Shown: positions 1 to 6,790, numbered from the stretch's first letter. The stretch: DNA of 7,921 bases from Gammaproteobacteria bacterium (GCA_024511045.1 JANEMG010000095.1:1-7921), one strand, 5' to 3'. Notes: a model not told the origin generated them from the letters alone. Numbers and translations are program-made.

Positions 1-126
1 TGACTGGACGCGACTTTTCGTATGCCTACTTTGTTTCTCCTCTGCGCTATCGCACGCCGGATAAACAGTGCGGCCCTGGTCGCTACCGGGGACTAACCGC
101 CTTCGCTTCGCTCTCCATGGCAGTCA
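1..126. mobile_element. Foreign sequence interrupting hoxU; possible end of an inserted element or repeat
   Basis: Similarity to HoxU stops abruptly at about 127-130, and the bases to the left encode nothing resembling the missing HoxU C-terminus in any frame. The block is bounded by a 6-bp inverted pair, TGACTG at 1-6 and CAGTCA at 121-126; the identity does not extend further inward. It contains a GC-rich hairpin (CCCTGGT at 74-80 pairing with ACCGGGG at 85-91, loop CGCT) and a short TTCGC duplication near 104-113. One plus-strand frame stays open from base 3 into hoxU antisense, but the peptide is not recognisable. It could be the end of an insertion sequence, a small non-autonomous element about 126 bp long, or a repeat at which an assembly broke. 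No transposase is visible, so the family cannot be named. The junction itself is well supported; the identity is not. Confidence 0.35.
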
Positions 127-561
127 GCGCCGGTTATGGTCGATCATCACCTCCGGGTGGCTGGCATCCACCTCGCGGTTGGCAAAGAACAGCGGGAAAT
201 GATCATCCAGCATATCCAGATAGTAGGTCACCGCCTGCAGTTGACAGTTGCCCGACTTCTCACAGGAGGGGCAAAAATGATTGCCTTCCACGAACAGCAT
301 CTGCGTGATCATGCGCCGCTCTTCGCGCAATTCATCGGTTTCGTTCAGGACTTCCTGCCCTTCCGCTGCCGGAAACGTACAGGCCGAACAGTTCCGGCCA
401 TTAACCTTGACCGTACACAATTTGCAGCTGCCGTGCGGGGTAAAATCCGGATGATGGCACAGATGTGGAATATAGACGCCTGCCGCGGCGGCCGCTTCCA
501 TGATCGTCTGTCCCTCGACAAACTCAACCGGCTTGCCATCGATACTGATAGTCTTGCTCAT
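124..561 (-). CDS. hoxU: HoxU, NAD-reducing hydrogenase diaphorase small subunit, truncated at the 3' end
   Basis: HoxU is the iron-sulfur subunit that passes electrons between the hydrogenase module (HoxYH) and HoxF in cytoplasmic group 3d [NiFe] hydrogenases. The 145-residue product begins with a plant-type [2Fe-2S] domain (Cys35, Cys46, Cys49, Cys61), followed by the NuoG-like segment holding His95, Cys97, Cys100 and Cys106 in the motif HFCPSCEKSGNC. Family members are about 235 residues. Here homology runs to HNR at residues 142-144 and stops exactly where the family continues into CxxCxxC ferredoxin-like [4Fe-4S] motifs; one unrelated Arg and a TGA follow. The start ATG (559-561) shares one base with the hoxF stop (TGATG) and has a strong AAGGAGG Shine-Dalgarno inside the hoxF end, so the two are translationally coupled. 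As read, the protein lacks roughly 90 residues and is probably non-functional. The identity is firm; whether the break is biological is not settled. Confidence 0.85.
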   Translation of the reverse strand: MSKTISIDGKPVEFVEGQTIMEAAAAAGVYIPHLCHHPDFTPHGSCKLCTVKVNGRNCSACTFPAAEGQEVLNETDELREERRMITQMLFVEGNHFCPSCEKSGNCQLQAVTYYLDMLDDHFPLFFANREVDASHPEVMIDHNRR

Positions 562-2338
562 CACTCCCCTCCTTGCGCCAAATGGGCTGCGGGATCGTTG
601 CGCCGGGCCAGTTTCCTGGCGGTTTCCAGTGAACCATCCAGATCGAAGCCCGGTTCGAAGCTGATGTCTTTCAACTGGCTTTGGTATAATTCCGGGTAGC
701 GTTCCAGCGTGGTCAAAATGGGATTGACCGCCGTCTGACCCAGCCCGCAATGGCTGGTGTTTTTTATCAGGCGACTCAGTTTTTCCAGTTCCACCAGGTC
801 GCCGGCAGAACCATGTCCCTGGCGGATCTTGTCGAATTGCTTCTTCAGCAGCGCGGTGCCGACCCGGCACGGCGTACAGAAACCGCAGCTCTCATGGGCG
901 AAAAAATCGGTGAAATTCTGCACGATGTCCAGAACATTGCGGGAGTTGTCAAAGATGATGAAAGACCCGCCCGTGGCCAGATCCTCGAAGGCCAGCCTGC
1001 GCTCCAGTTCCGCATTGCCGATAAAGGTACCGGAAGGCCCGCCGATCTGTACGCCAAACACATCGTCGGCGCCGCAGTCGCCGAGAATCTCGGCGATACT
1101 GACGCCGAAGTCGTATTCATAGATGCCTGGCTGGCGGCAGTCGCCGCTGATGCTGAGTATCTTGCTGCCCCTGGACTGGCTGGTGCCCCGGGCGGCAAAC
1201 CAGTCGCCGCCATGCACGGCAATCTTCGCCGCCGCGACAAATGTCTCGACATTGTTGACCACCGTCGGCTTGCCCAGGTAGCCCTGAGAAACCGGATAGG
1301 GCGATCGGTTCCGGGGTATGCCGCGCCTGCCTTCCAGGGATTCGATCAGGGCCGATTCCTCGCCGCAGATATAGGCGCCGGCCCCCAGATGGATCTCGAT
1401 ATCGAAATTGAAATCCTGGCCGCCGATATTGGCGCCCAGCAGGCCGGACTGGCGGCGCTGCTGCAAGACCTGCTGCAGCTGTTCATACAGATACTGGTAT
1501 TCGCCGCGTAAATACAGGAACCCCTTTCCGGCACCGATGATCGCCGCACACAGGGTCATGCCCTCGAACATCTCGTGGGCATAGGAATTCAGCAATACCC
1601 GATCCTTGAAGGTACCCGGTTCACCCTCGTCGGCGTTGCACACCACATAACGTTCAGGCTCCTGCTCCTGTTTCGCGAAACGCCATTTCATGGCCGTTTT
1701 GAAGCCGGCGCCCCCACGGCCACGCAAACCGGCGTTTTCCAGCTCCTGCAAGGTCTCATCCAGGCCCCTGGCAAAGGCCGACTGCAATGCCTCGCCTTTG
1801 CCAATCGAGTCATTCAGCAGCAACCCTGACCTGTGAATATTGTCCCGGACCTGAAAGAAATCCGCCGGCCATTCCGTCACAGGCACCCTTCGTGTCATCA
1901 AGTCGACGAGCACATCGACCTTCCCCGTATCCAGGCTGGTCAGCACCTGACCATTGACCAGCCCGGCAGGCCCCTGGTCGCACATTCCTGTGCAGGAGGT
2001 ATTGTCGAGACTGACCAGGCCATCCTTGCGGGTCGTACCGACTTCCACCTGCAGCTTGCCGGCAAGATAATCCATCAACTGCTGCTTGCCCAGCATTTGG
2101 TCGGTGATGGAATCACTGATCAGGATTTCATATTCCCCCTGCGGCCGGGTATGCAGAAAAGTATAGAATTCGACGACACTGATCACCTGTGTTCGCGGGA
2201 TATGCAGCTTCTCGGCCAGCAGTTCGAGCAATCCCTGGGAACATGATGCCAGCGGGCCTGGACTTTTCTCAGGATTTGCAGCAGCTCGATTGCCCTGCAG
2301 CCGTGCTCCTCAACCAGTGTTTCAACGAATTGTTTCAT
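561..2338 (-). CDS. hoxF: HoxF, NAD-reducing hydrogenase diaphorase large subunit, with an apparent frameshift near the 5' end
   Basis: HoxF carries FMN and the NAD(H) site of the soluble bidirectional hydrogenase and is homologous to fused NuoE and NuoF of complex I. The long open frame runs 561-2231 and would have to start at a TTG with no Shine-Dalgarno. A much better start, ATG at 2336-2338 preceded by GAGGG with 5-nt spacing, opens a frame reading MKQFVETLVEEHG and ending in WHHVPR, which matches the family N-terminus. That frame stops after 51 codons. Adding one G to the GGG run at 2233-2235 joins the two as VPR-GLLELL with the expected family spacing, giving 592 residues (about 602 in Cupriavidus). 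In restored numbering, NuoE-like domain about 1-150; FMN/NAD loop GRGGAGF near 207-213; NADEGEPGTFKDR 235-247; GAGAYICGEESAL 319-331; [4Fe-4S] ligands Cys485, Cys488, Cys491 and Cys531. Of the NuoE [2Fe-2S] ligands only CTGMC (116-120) is seen. Overlaps hoxU by one base. Confidence 0.88.
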
Positions 2339-2362
2339 GTCATCCCTCTGTTACTCGAATTG

Positions 2363-2407
2363 ATATCGGAAAAACAGCCCGTATCGACAGACTGTTTTTC
2401 CTGATAT
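2363..2407 (-). promoter_or_regulatory. Large inverted repeat upstream of hoxF, possible operator or leader hairpin
   Basis: GGAAAAACAG at 2368-2377 is perfectly inverted by CTGTTTTTCC at 2392-2401. Allowing a one-base bulge (T2402), the symmetry extends by five more pairs, ATATC at 2363-2367 with GATAT at 2403-2407, around a 14-nt centre. The dyad begins 25 nt upstream of the hoxF ATG. On the hoxF strand a weak sigma-70-like promoter can be drawn with -35 TTGGCT (2425-2430), a 16-nt spacer and -10 TATATC (2403-2408), which would place the -10 inside the right arm. A bound dimeric regulator would then block transcription; alternatively the repeat folds in the 5' leader. The stem is too AT-rich for a standard intrinsic terminator. 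The repeat is seen directly; the promoter and the regulatory role are inferred. No sigma-54 -24/-12 pair, frequent in hydrogenase operons, was found. Confidence 0.4.
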
Positions 2408-2699
2408 AGTTATCGTCCATTGTCAGCCAATGGGCCTGGCTGTTTGCCATGTTCGATGAATCAGACATTGCCGATACAGCACTGCATCGGGTTGGCGCAC
2501 GTCATTCAGGGTATAACTGAATCATCCTGGCGGTTCCTGTCACGCGGTGACGGGGCACTGGAAAATCTGGAAACACATTGGCGACTTTCCGCAACGGTAA
2601 AAAAGCCTGTACGGCTCTTTTCGACATAGCCTTCCAGACGGCGATTGAATAAGGATAGTCTGTACAGATGACAGCTTGATTACAGGATATTGTGGGGAC
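2408..2699. other. Intergenic stretch between hoxF and dciA with several small dyads, no supported gene
   Basis: No protein here has a start with a plausible ribosome site or a recognisable product; the open frames are short and antisense to one another. Visible structures are ATTCAG (2504-2509) inverted as CTGAAT (2517-2522) across 7 nt; a tight hairpin GTCAC (2539-2543), GTGAC (2547-2551) with loop GCG and outer CC/GG pairs; and AGCC (2604-2607), GGCT (2613-2616) flanked by A and T runs, so that read on the minus strand it ends in six Ts like a weak terminator. These could be parts of regulatory sites or of an untranslated RNA, but nothing ties them together. No tRNA or other known RNA fold was recognised. 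Confidence 0.3.
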
Positions 2700-2706
2700 T
2701 TCCTCC

Positions 2707-2742
2707 TTGACTGGAATCAACAATATAATCATATTGCAATAT
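2707..2742 (+). promoter_or_regulatory. Candidate promoter of dciA with overlapping 12-bp palindrome
   Basis: TTGACT at 2707-2712 matches the sigma-70 -35 box in five of six positions, and CATATT at 2730-2735, spaced 17 nt, matches the -10 box in four of six. A perfect TATAAT at 2724-2729 lies just upstream but has no good -35 partner at 17 nt. ATATTGCAATAT at 2731-2742 is a perfect 12-bp palindrome overlapping the proposed -10, a position where a repressor could act. Transcription would start near 2742 and leave a leader of about 45 nt before dciA. AT-rich DNA easily yields such matches, so the assignment is tentative. Confidence 0.35.
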
Positions 2743-2786
2743 AGCAAAAAAATCGACTCCTTTCTGCCTTTTTCCGGCCACTATCG

Positions 2787-3236
2787 ATGTCACAGTTCAA
2801 ACCGGTTCTCGCTTACCCCAATCGTGCCAGCGCCTATTTTCTCGGCAGGATTGCCATACAGAAAAAAATCCTCGCCCAGGTGCACGCCGTGCTGCCGGAA
2901 AAACTGGCCGACCGGGTACCCGCCTGCGTCGTGGCAAAGAGAAAACTGCTGATTTACACGGAATCTGCGGCCTGGGCTTCCAAAATACGTTTCTACAGCC
3001 GGGCCATACAAAACGCGGTCAATAACAAGACAGACGCGTCGATCGACATGATACAGATAAGATTGCTCATGCCGTTGCAGACTGCCTCCTCGTCGCAGCA
3101 AAAGCCGGTCAGGATACCATCTGCCAAAATCATCGACGCCCTGCAGCACAGTGCCGCCGACAGGCCGCTGGACCGGTTGTCCGATGCCTTGCTGAACCTC
3201 GGCACCACACTGAAACGACTTTCCGGGCGGAACTGA
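2787..3236 (+). CDS. dciA: DciA-like DUF721 protein, probable DnaB helicase loader
   Basis: The 149-residue product resembles the DUF721 family, whose member DciA in Pseudomonas and many other bacteria binds the replicative helicase DnaB and helps load it at the origin, replacing phage-derived DnaC or DnaI. The diagnostic core is at residues 45-95: a basic strand (KRKLLIYTES), the invariant AAWASKIRF with Trp63, then a helix ending near INMIQIRLL-type beta sequence (here IDMIQIRLL at 86-94), fitting the KH-like fold. The rest, from about residue 98, is polar and likely flexible, as expected for DciA. The location beside lpxC agrees with gammaproteobacterial dciA genes; here it converges on lpxC. 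ATG 2787 is the only usable start after an in-frame stop at 2742, yet no Shine-Dalgarno is visible. Family membership is likely; the helicase-loader role rests on family knowledge. Confidence 0.8.
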   Translation: MSQFKPVLAYPNRASAYFLGRIAIQKKILAQVHAVLPEKLADRVPACVVAKRKLLIYTESAAWASKIRFYSRAIQNAVNNKTDASIDMIQIRLLMPLQTASSSQQKPVRIPSAKIIDALQHSAADRPLDRLSDALLNLGTTLKRLSGRN

Positions 3237-3243
3237 ATCCATG

Positions 3244-3295
3244 GCTGCAATCTCCGGGCTGGACTTTAACGCCCCTGTGCAGCACTGATTTTTTT
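3244..3295 (+). terminator. Possible intrinsic terminator downstream of dciA
   Basis: GCTGCA at 3244-3249 can pair with TGCAGC at 3278-3283, and inside it GGGC at 3256-3259 with GCCC at 3271-3274, separated by internal loops. Five bases later comes a run of seven Ts (3289-3295) on the plus strand. This would end dciA transcription just before the converging lpxC. On the minus strand no T-run follows the hairpin, so it would not serve lpxC. The internal loops weaken the call. Confidence 0.4.
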
Positions 3296-3315
3296 ATTGA
3301 AAAACGGCTGCTTTA

Positions 3316-4236
3316 TTAACCACTGTTGCCGGCTGAGCGCATAAAGGATATCGGGGCATCCTCTTCATTTTCGAAGCTCACCATTTCCCAGGCAGTCTGA
3401 TCGGCCAACAGTGTCCGCAGCAGCTTGTTGTTCAAGGCATGGCCGGACTTGTAGCCTTCGAATTCACCGATCAGGCTGTGTCCCAGCAGATAGAGATCAC
3501 CGATGGCATCGAGAATCTTGTGCTTGACGAATTCATCGGCATAGCGCAGACCGTCTTCATTGATGATCTTGTCATCGTCGACGACAATGGCATTGTCCAG
3601 ACTGCCCCCCAGGGCAAGATTGTTTTCCCTGAGAAATTCGATATCCTTCAGGAAGCCGAAGGTACGCGCCCTGCTCACTTCCTTGACGAAGGACGTCGAG
3701 GAAAAATCCATCGTCGATGTCTTCAGATGTTCCTTGAAGGCCGGATGCTTGAAGTCGATCGTGAAAGTCACCTTGAAGCCATTGAAGGGCCTGAAGGCTG
3801 CCCACTTGTCACCATCATCATCGACTACTTTTACCTCCTTCCTGATCTTGATGTATTTTTTGGGCCGATCCTGCTCCTTGACCCCGGCTGACTGCAGCAG
3901 AAACACAAAGGGGCCGGCACTGCCATCCATGATCGGCACTTCGGCGGCGCTGACATCGATCAGGGCATTGTCGATGCCCAGTCCTGCCAGGGCCGACAGC
4001 AAATGCTCGACCGTGGAGATTTTCACGCCATCCTGGACCAGCGTCGTGGAAAGCGTCGTCTCCCCAACATTTTCCGGTGTCGCGGCAATGCTGACCGGCT
4101 CCTCCAGATCCACACGGCGAAACTGGATGCCGGTATCGGGCAAGGCGGGCCGCAGCGTCAGATAAATCTTGTCCCCGGTATGCAGCCCTACCCCGGTTGC
4201 CCTGATCACGTTGTTCAGTGTCCTCTGTTTAATCAT
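3316..4236 (-). CDS. lpxC: LpxC, UDP-3-O-acyl-N-acetylglucosamine deacetylase
   Basis: LpxC is the cytoplasmic zinc amidase that removes the acetyl group from UDP-3-O-(3-hydroxyacyl)-GlcNAc, the committed step of lipid A synthesis. At 306 residues it matches the usual length (305 in E. coli). The N-terminus MIKQRTLNNVI and GVGLHTG (15-21) are typical. The catalytic Glu77 and zinc ligand His78 lie in STVEHLLSALAG; the other zinc ligands are His239 and Asp243 in FVKHKILDAIGDLYLLGH, and His266 in SGHALNN is the general acid. The hydrophobic-passage insert of domain II is present near residues 190-215 (RARTFGFLKDIEFLRENN). It lies 131 bp downstream of ftsZ in the same direction and ends facing dciA. 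The ribosome site is weak (GAAG, 8 nt from ATG). In enterobacteria LpxC is degraded by FtsH through its C-terminus; the end here, RSAGNSG, is not the E. coli LAxxxxxAVLA type. Confidence 0.97.
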   Translation of the reverse strand: MIKQRTLNNVIRATGVGLHTGDKIYLTLRPALPDTGIQFRRVDLEEPVSIAATPENVGETTLSTTLVQDGVKISTVEHLLSALAGLGIDNALIDVSAAEVPIMDGSAGPFVFLLQSAGVKEQDRPKKYIKIRKEVKVVDDDGDKWAAFRPFNGFKVTFTIDFKHPAFKEHLKTSTMDFSSTSFVKEVSRARTFGFLKDIEFLRENNLALGGSLDNAIVVDDDKIINEDGLRYADEFVKHKILDAIGDLYLLGHSLIGEFEGYKSGHALNNKLLRTLLADQTAWEMVSFENEEDAPISFMRSAGNSG

Positions 4237-4271
4237 AAATCGCTTCAGAGTAATAATCGAAAAAGTTTACG

Positions 4272-4280
4272 ATCATAACA
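4272..4280 (-). promoter_or_regulatory. Candidate extended -10 promoter of lpxC
   Basis: On the lpxC strand TGTTATGAT reads as an extended -10 element: TG, one base, then TATGAT, which matches TATAAT in five of six positions. No convincing -35 box lies 16-18 nt upstream, as is common for extended -10 promoters. Transcription would begin near 4265, about 30 nt before the lpxC ATG. This would let lpxC be expressed apart from the ftsQAZ transcript. No intrinsic terminator is evident between ftsZ and this site, so readthrough from ftsZ is also likely. Confidence 0.4.
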
Positions 4281-4367
4281 TATCAGGGCACCCCGGGCAT
4301 GACCGCATTATCCATGCGCCAGACAAGCCATTGATACAGCAGCGAAAAACCATCAGCCATCGACAGA

Positions 4368-5531
4368 TCAATCCGCCTGGCGGCGCAGAAACGCCGGGAT
4401 ATCCAGATAATCCAGGTCGGCGGCATCCCGTTTCGGCTGTGCGCCAAAACGTGTTTCCCGCGGTTCGATCCTGTTCTGACGCATCACTGCCGGCTTTTCC
4501 AGCTCCTTGTAATTGACCTCGCCCACCGCAGCCTTGCGCACCAACTGAATCGTGGAGTTTGATGACTGCGCCGCGTCCCCCATGCCGGTTGCGACCACGG
4601 TCACCTTGATTTCATCTTCCAGATCGGGATCGATGGCCGTGCCAATTTTGATGATCGCATCTTCCGACGCAAATTCATGGACGATATTGCCCACCTCATC
4701 GAATTCAGCAATACCCAGATCTGCGGCGGCGGTGATGTTGACCAAGATACCGTGCGCCCCCTGCAGGTTGATATCTTCCAGCAGCGGGCAGGCGATGGCC
4801 TTTTCCGCGGCTTCCCGGGCACGATTTTCTCCGCTCGACGAACCACTACCCATGATTGCCACGCCCATATCCGACATGACCGTCCTGACGTCGGCAAAAT
4901 CGACGTTGATCAAGCCGGGATGCACGATCAATTCGGTGATGCCCTGCACTGCATCCAGCAGTACATCGTTGGCCGCATTGAAGGCGTTGACCAAGGAAAT
5001 ATTGTTGCCCAGCACCGGCAGCAGTTTCTGGTTGGGAATCGTGATCAACGAATCGACATGCTTTTCCAGTTCCTTGATTCCCAATTCGGCGACCTGCTGC
5101 TTCTTTTTGCCTTCGAACTGAAAAGGCTTGGTGACCACCGCCACCGTCAAAATGCCCATTTCCCGGGCAATTTCGGCAATCACCGGAATGGCTCCGGTTC
5201 CCGTACCGCCGCCCATTCCGGCAGTCAGGAAAACCATGTCCGCTCCTTCGACGATTTCCCGCAGACGCTCTCTGTCTTCCAGTGCCGCCTGCTTGCCGAT
5301 TTCGGGATTAGTGCCCGCACCGAGACCCTTGGTCAATTCCGATCCAAGCTGTACGACGGTATTGACCTGTAATTTCCGCAATGCCTGGGCATCGGTATTG
5401 GCGCAGATGAATTCCACACCATCGATACCGCAATCGACCATATGATTGACCGCGTTGCCGCCGCCACCGCCGACACCGATCACCTTGATAATTGCATTTT
5501 GGCTGTACATATCCATCAGTTCATATTTCAT
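4368..5531 (-). CDS. ftsZ: FtsZ, tubulin-like GTPase forming the division ring
   Basis: FtsZ polymerises with GTP at midcell into the Z-ring that recruits the divisome. The 387-residue protein shows the N-terminal GTP-binding start IKVIGVGGGGGNAVNHM (15-31), the tubulin signature GGGTGTGA (107-114), the T7 synergy loop NVDFADV (209-215) whose acidic residues complete the active site of the next subunit, a linker of about 50 residues from near 320, and the C-terminal peptide YLDIPAFLRRQAD that binds FtsA and ZipA. The frame is open further upstream, and a start at 5582 would overlap ftsA by 22 bp. The ATG at 5529-5531 is preferred: it has GAAGG seven bases upstream (AAGG, 7-nt spacing), gives the family-like N-terminus MKYELMD, and leaves a 29-nt gap after ftsA. 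It is preceded by ftsQ and ftsA on the same strand and followed by lpxC. Confidence 0.98.
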   Translation of the reverse strand: MKYELMDMYSQNAIIKVIGVGGGGGNAVNHMVDCGIDGVEFICANTDAQALRKLQVNTVVQLGSELTKGLGAGTNPEIGKQAALEDRERLREIVEGADMVFLTAGMGGGTGTGAIPVIAEIAREMGILTVAVVTKPFQFEGKKKQQVAELGIKELEKHVDSLITIPNQKLLPVLGNNISLVNAFNAANDVLLDAVQGITELIVHPGLINVDFADVRTVMSDMGVAIMGSGSSSGENRAREAAEKAIACPLLEDINLQGAHGILVNITAAADLGIAEFDEVGNIVHEFASEDAIIKIGTAIDPDLEDEIKVTVVATGMGDAAQSSNSTIQLVRKAAVGEVNYKELEKPAVMRQNRIEPRETRFGAQPKRDAADLDYLDIPAFLRRQAD

Positions 5532-5560
5532 TTTTCTACCTTCATGTTTACATCTGATTT

Positions 5561-6790
5561 TCAATAATTCCCCAGAAACCAACTTTTCATTCGCGCTATC
5601 AACCCCCGCTCCGAATCCCCCTGAAACATTTCCTTTTTTTCTTCATGCTCCTTCCCATACAACAACAATCCCACAGCCGTCGAATAAATGGGATTCTGCA
5701 CGACATCGGTCAATCCCGTGACATGCTGCGGCAGACCCATTCTCACCGGCATGTGAAAAATCTCTTCGGCCAGATCCATCAACCCCATCACCTTGGAGCT
5801 GCCCCCTGTCAAGACGATACCCGCGGCAATCAATTCCTCATAGCCGCTGCGGCGCAGTTCCGCCTGCACCAGCAGCATCAACTCCTCGTAACGGGGTTCG
5901 ATGATTTCCGCGAGATTCTGCCTGGATATCTGCCGCGGCGGGCGGTCGCCAATGCTCGGCACCTCGATGGATTCATCCGCCCTGGCCAGCTGGGTCAGGG
6001 CACAGGCATACTTGCACTTGATTTCCTCGGCGTTCAGCGTCGGTGTGCGCAGGGCCACGGCAATATCGTTGGTCACCTGGTCCCCGGCAATGGGAATCAC
6101 CGCCGTATGCTTGATCGCCCCATCGCAAAAAATTGCGATATCGGTCGTACCACCGCCGATATCGATCAGGCACACGCCCAGTTCTTTTTCATCGTCGCTC
6201 AACACCGAGGAACAGGAGGCCAGCTGCTCCAGCACGATGTCGTCGACCTCCAGACCGCAGCGGCGGATGCATTTGATGATGTTCTGCGCCGCACTGACAC
6301 TGCCGGTCACCATATGCACCTTGGATTCCAGGCGAATGCCGGACATGCCGATGGGCTCCTTGATGCCTTCCTGCTGATCGATGACAAATTCCTGGGGAAG
6401 AATATGCAGAATCTTCTGATCGGCAGGAATGGCGACCGCCCGTGCGGAATCGATCACCCGGTCTATGTCGTATTGCGTGACTTCCTTGTCCTTGATCGCC
6501 ACGATGCCATGGGAATTCAGACTTTTGATATGGCTGCCGGCAATCCCGGCATACACCGACTGGATCTGGCAGCCCGCCATCAATTCCGCCTCCTCGACGG
6601 CGCGGCGAATGGACAGCACTGTGGATTCCAGGTTCACCACCACCCCCTTTTTCAGTCCCCTGGAGGGCGTGGACCCGATACCGATGACTTCGATATCGCC
6701 GTCGATGGTCGCTTCGCCAACGATTGCCGCGACCTTCGATGTTCCGATATCGAGCCCGACGATTAGATTGCGATCTGTTTTCTTCCCCAT
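5561..6790 (-). CDS. ftsA: FtsA, actin-like membrane anchor of the Z-ring
   Basis: FtsA binds ATP, polymerises on the inner face of the cytoplasmic membrane, tethers FtsZ and signals to late divisome proteins. The 409-residue product (about 420 in E. coli) has the actin/HSP70 phosphate-1 motif GLDIGTSKV (12-20), the SHS2/1C subdomain characteristic of FtsA at about 85-165, the phosphate-2 motif LIDIGGGTTDIAIF (208-221), and the adenosine motif IVLTGGSSKVMGL in the last quarter. It ends with the amphipathic membrane-targeting helix RGLIARMKSWFLGNY after a charged linker (EHEEKKE). The start ATG at 6788-6790 follows ftsQ by 33 nt; its ribosome site is weak (GAGAG, 8 nt away), which could keep FtsA low relative to FtsZ. 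The FtsZ gene follows 29 nt downstream, the standard arrangement. Confidence 0.98.
   Translation of the reverse strand: MGKKTDRNLIVGLDIGTSKVAAIVGEATIDGDIEVIGIGSTPSRGLKKGVVVNLESTVLSIRRAVEEAELMAGCQIQSVYAGIAGSHIKSLNSHGIVAIKDKEVTQYDIDRVIDSARAVAIPADQKILHILPQEFVIDQQEGIKEPIGMSGIRLESKVHMVTGSVSAAQNIIKCIRRCGLEVDDIVLEQLASCSSVLSDDEKELGVCLIDIGGGTTDIAIFCDGAIKHTAVIPIAGDQVTNDIAVALRTPTLNAEEIKCKYACALTQLARADESIEVPSIGDRPPRQISRQNLAEIIEPRYEELMLLVQAELRRSGYEELIAAGIVLTGGSSKVMGLMDLAEEIFHMPVRMGLPQHVTGLTDVVQNPIYSTAVGLLLYGKEHEEKKEMFQGDSERGLIARMKSWFLGNY

Noticed and set aside
88..100. Integron attC-like heptamer GACTAAC near the hoxU break
   Set aside because: It does not satisfy RYYYAAC (an A stands where a pyrimidine is needed), and no paired site or cassette is present.
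750..1511. Plus-strand open frame of 253 codons opposite hoxF
   Set aside because: No ribosome site or known motif, and hoxF motifs on the other strand account for the coding signal.
2659..2675. LexA-box-like sequence CTGTACAGATGACAG
   Set aside because: The spacing between CTGT and ACAG is seven bases instead of eight, and no damage-response gene is adjacent.
2502..2747. Minus-strand open frame of 81 codons between hoxF and dciA
   Set aside because: It would need a TTG start without a properly spaced ribosome site, overlaps the dciA promoter, and its product is not recognisable.
3439..4165. Long plus-strand open frames opposite lpxC
   Set aside because: They are antisense to a clearly recognised LpxC with all catalytic residues; their open length follows from lpxC codon usage.
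5645..6766. Plus-strand open frame of 373 codons opposite ftsA
   Set aside because: It is histidine- and glutamine-rich in the way antisense readings often are, and ftsA on the other strand is certain.
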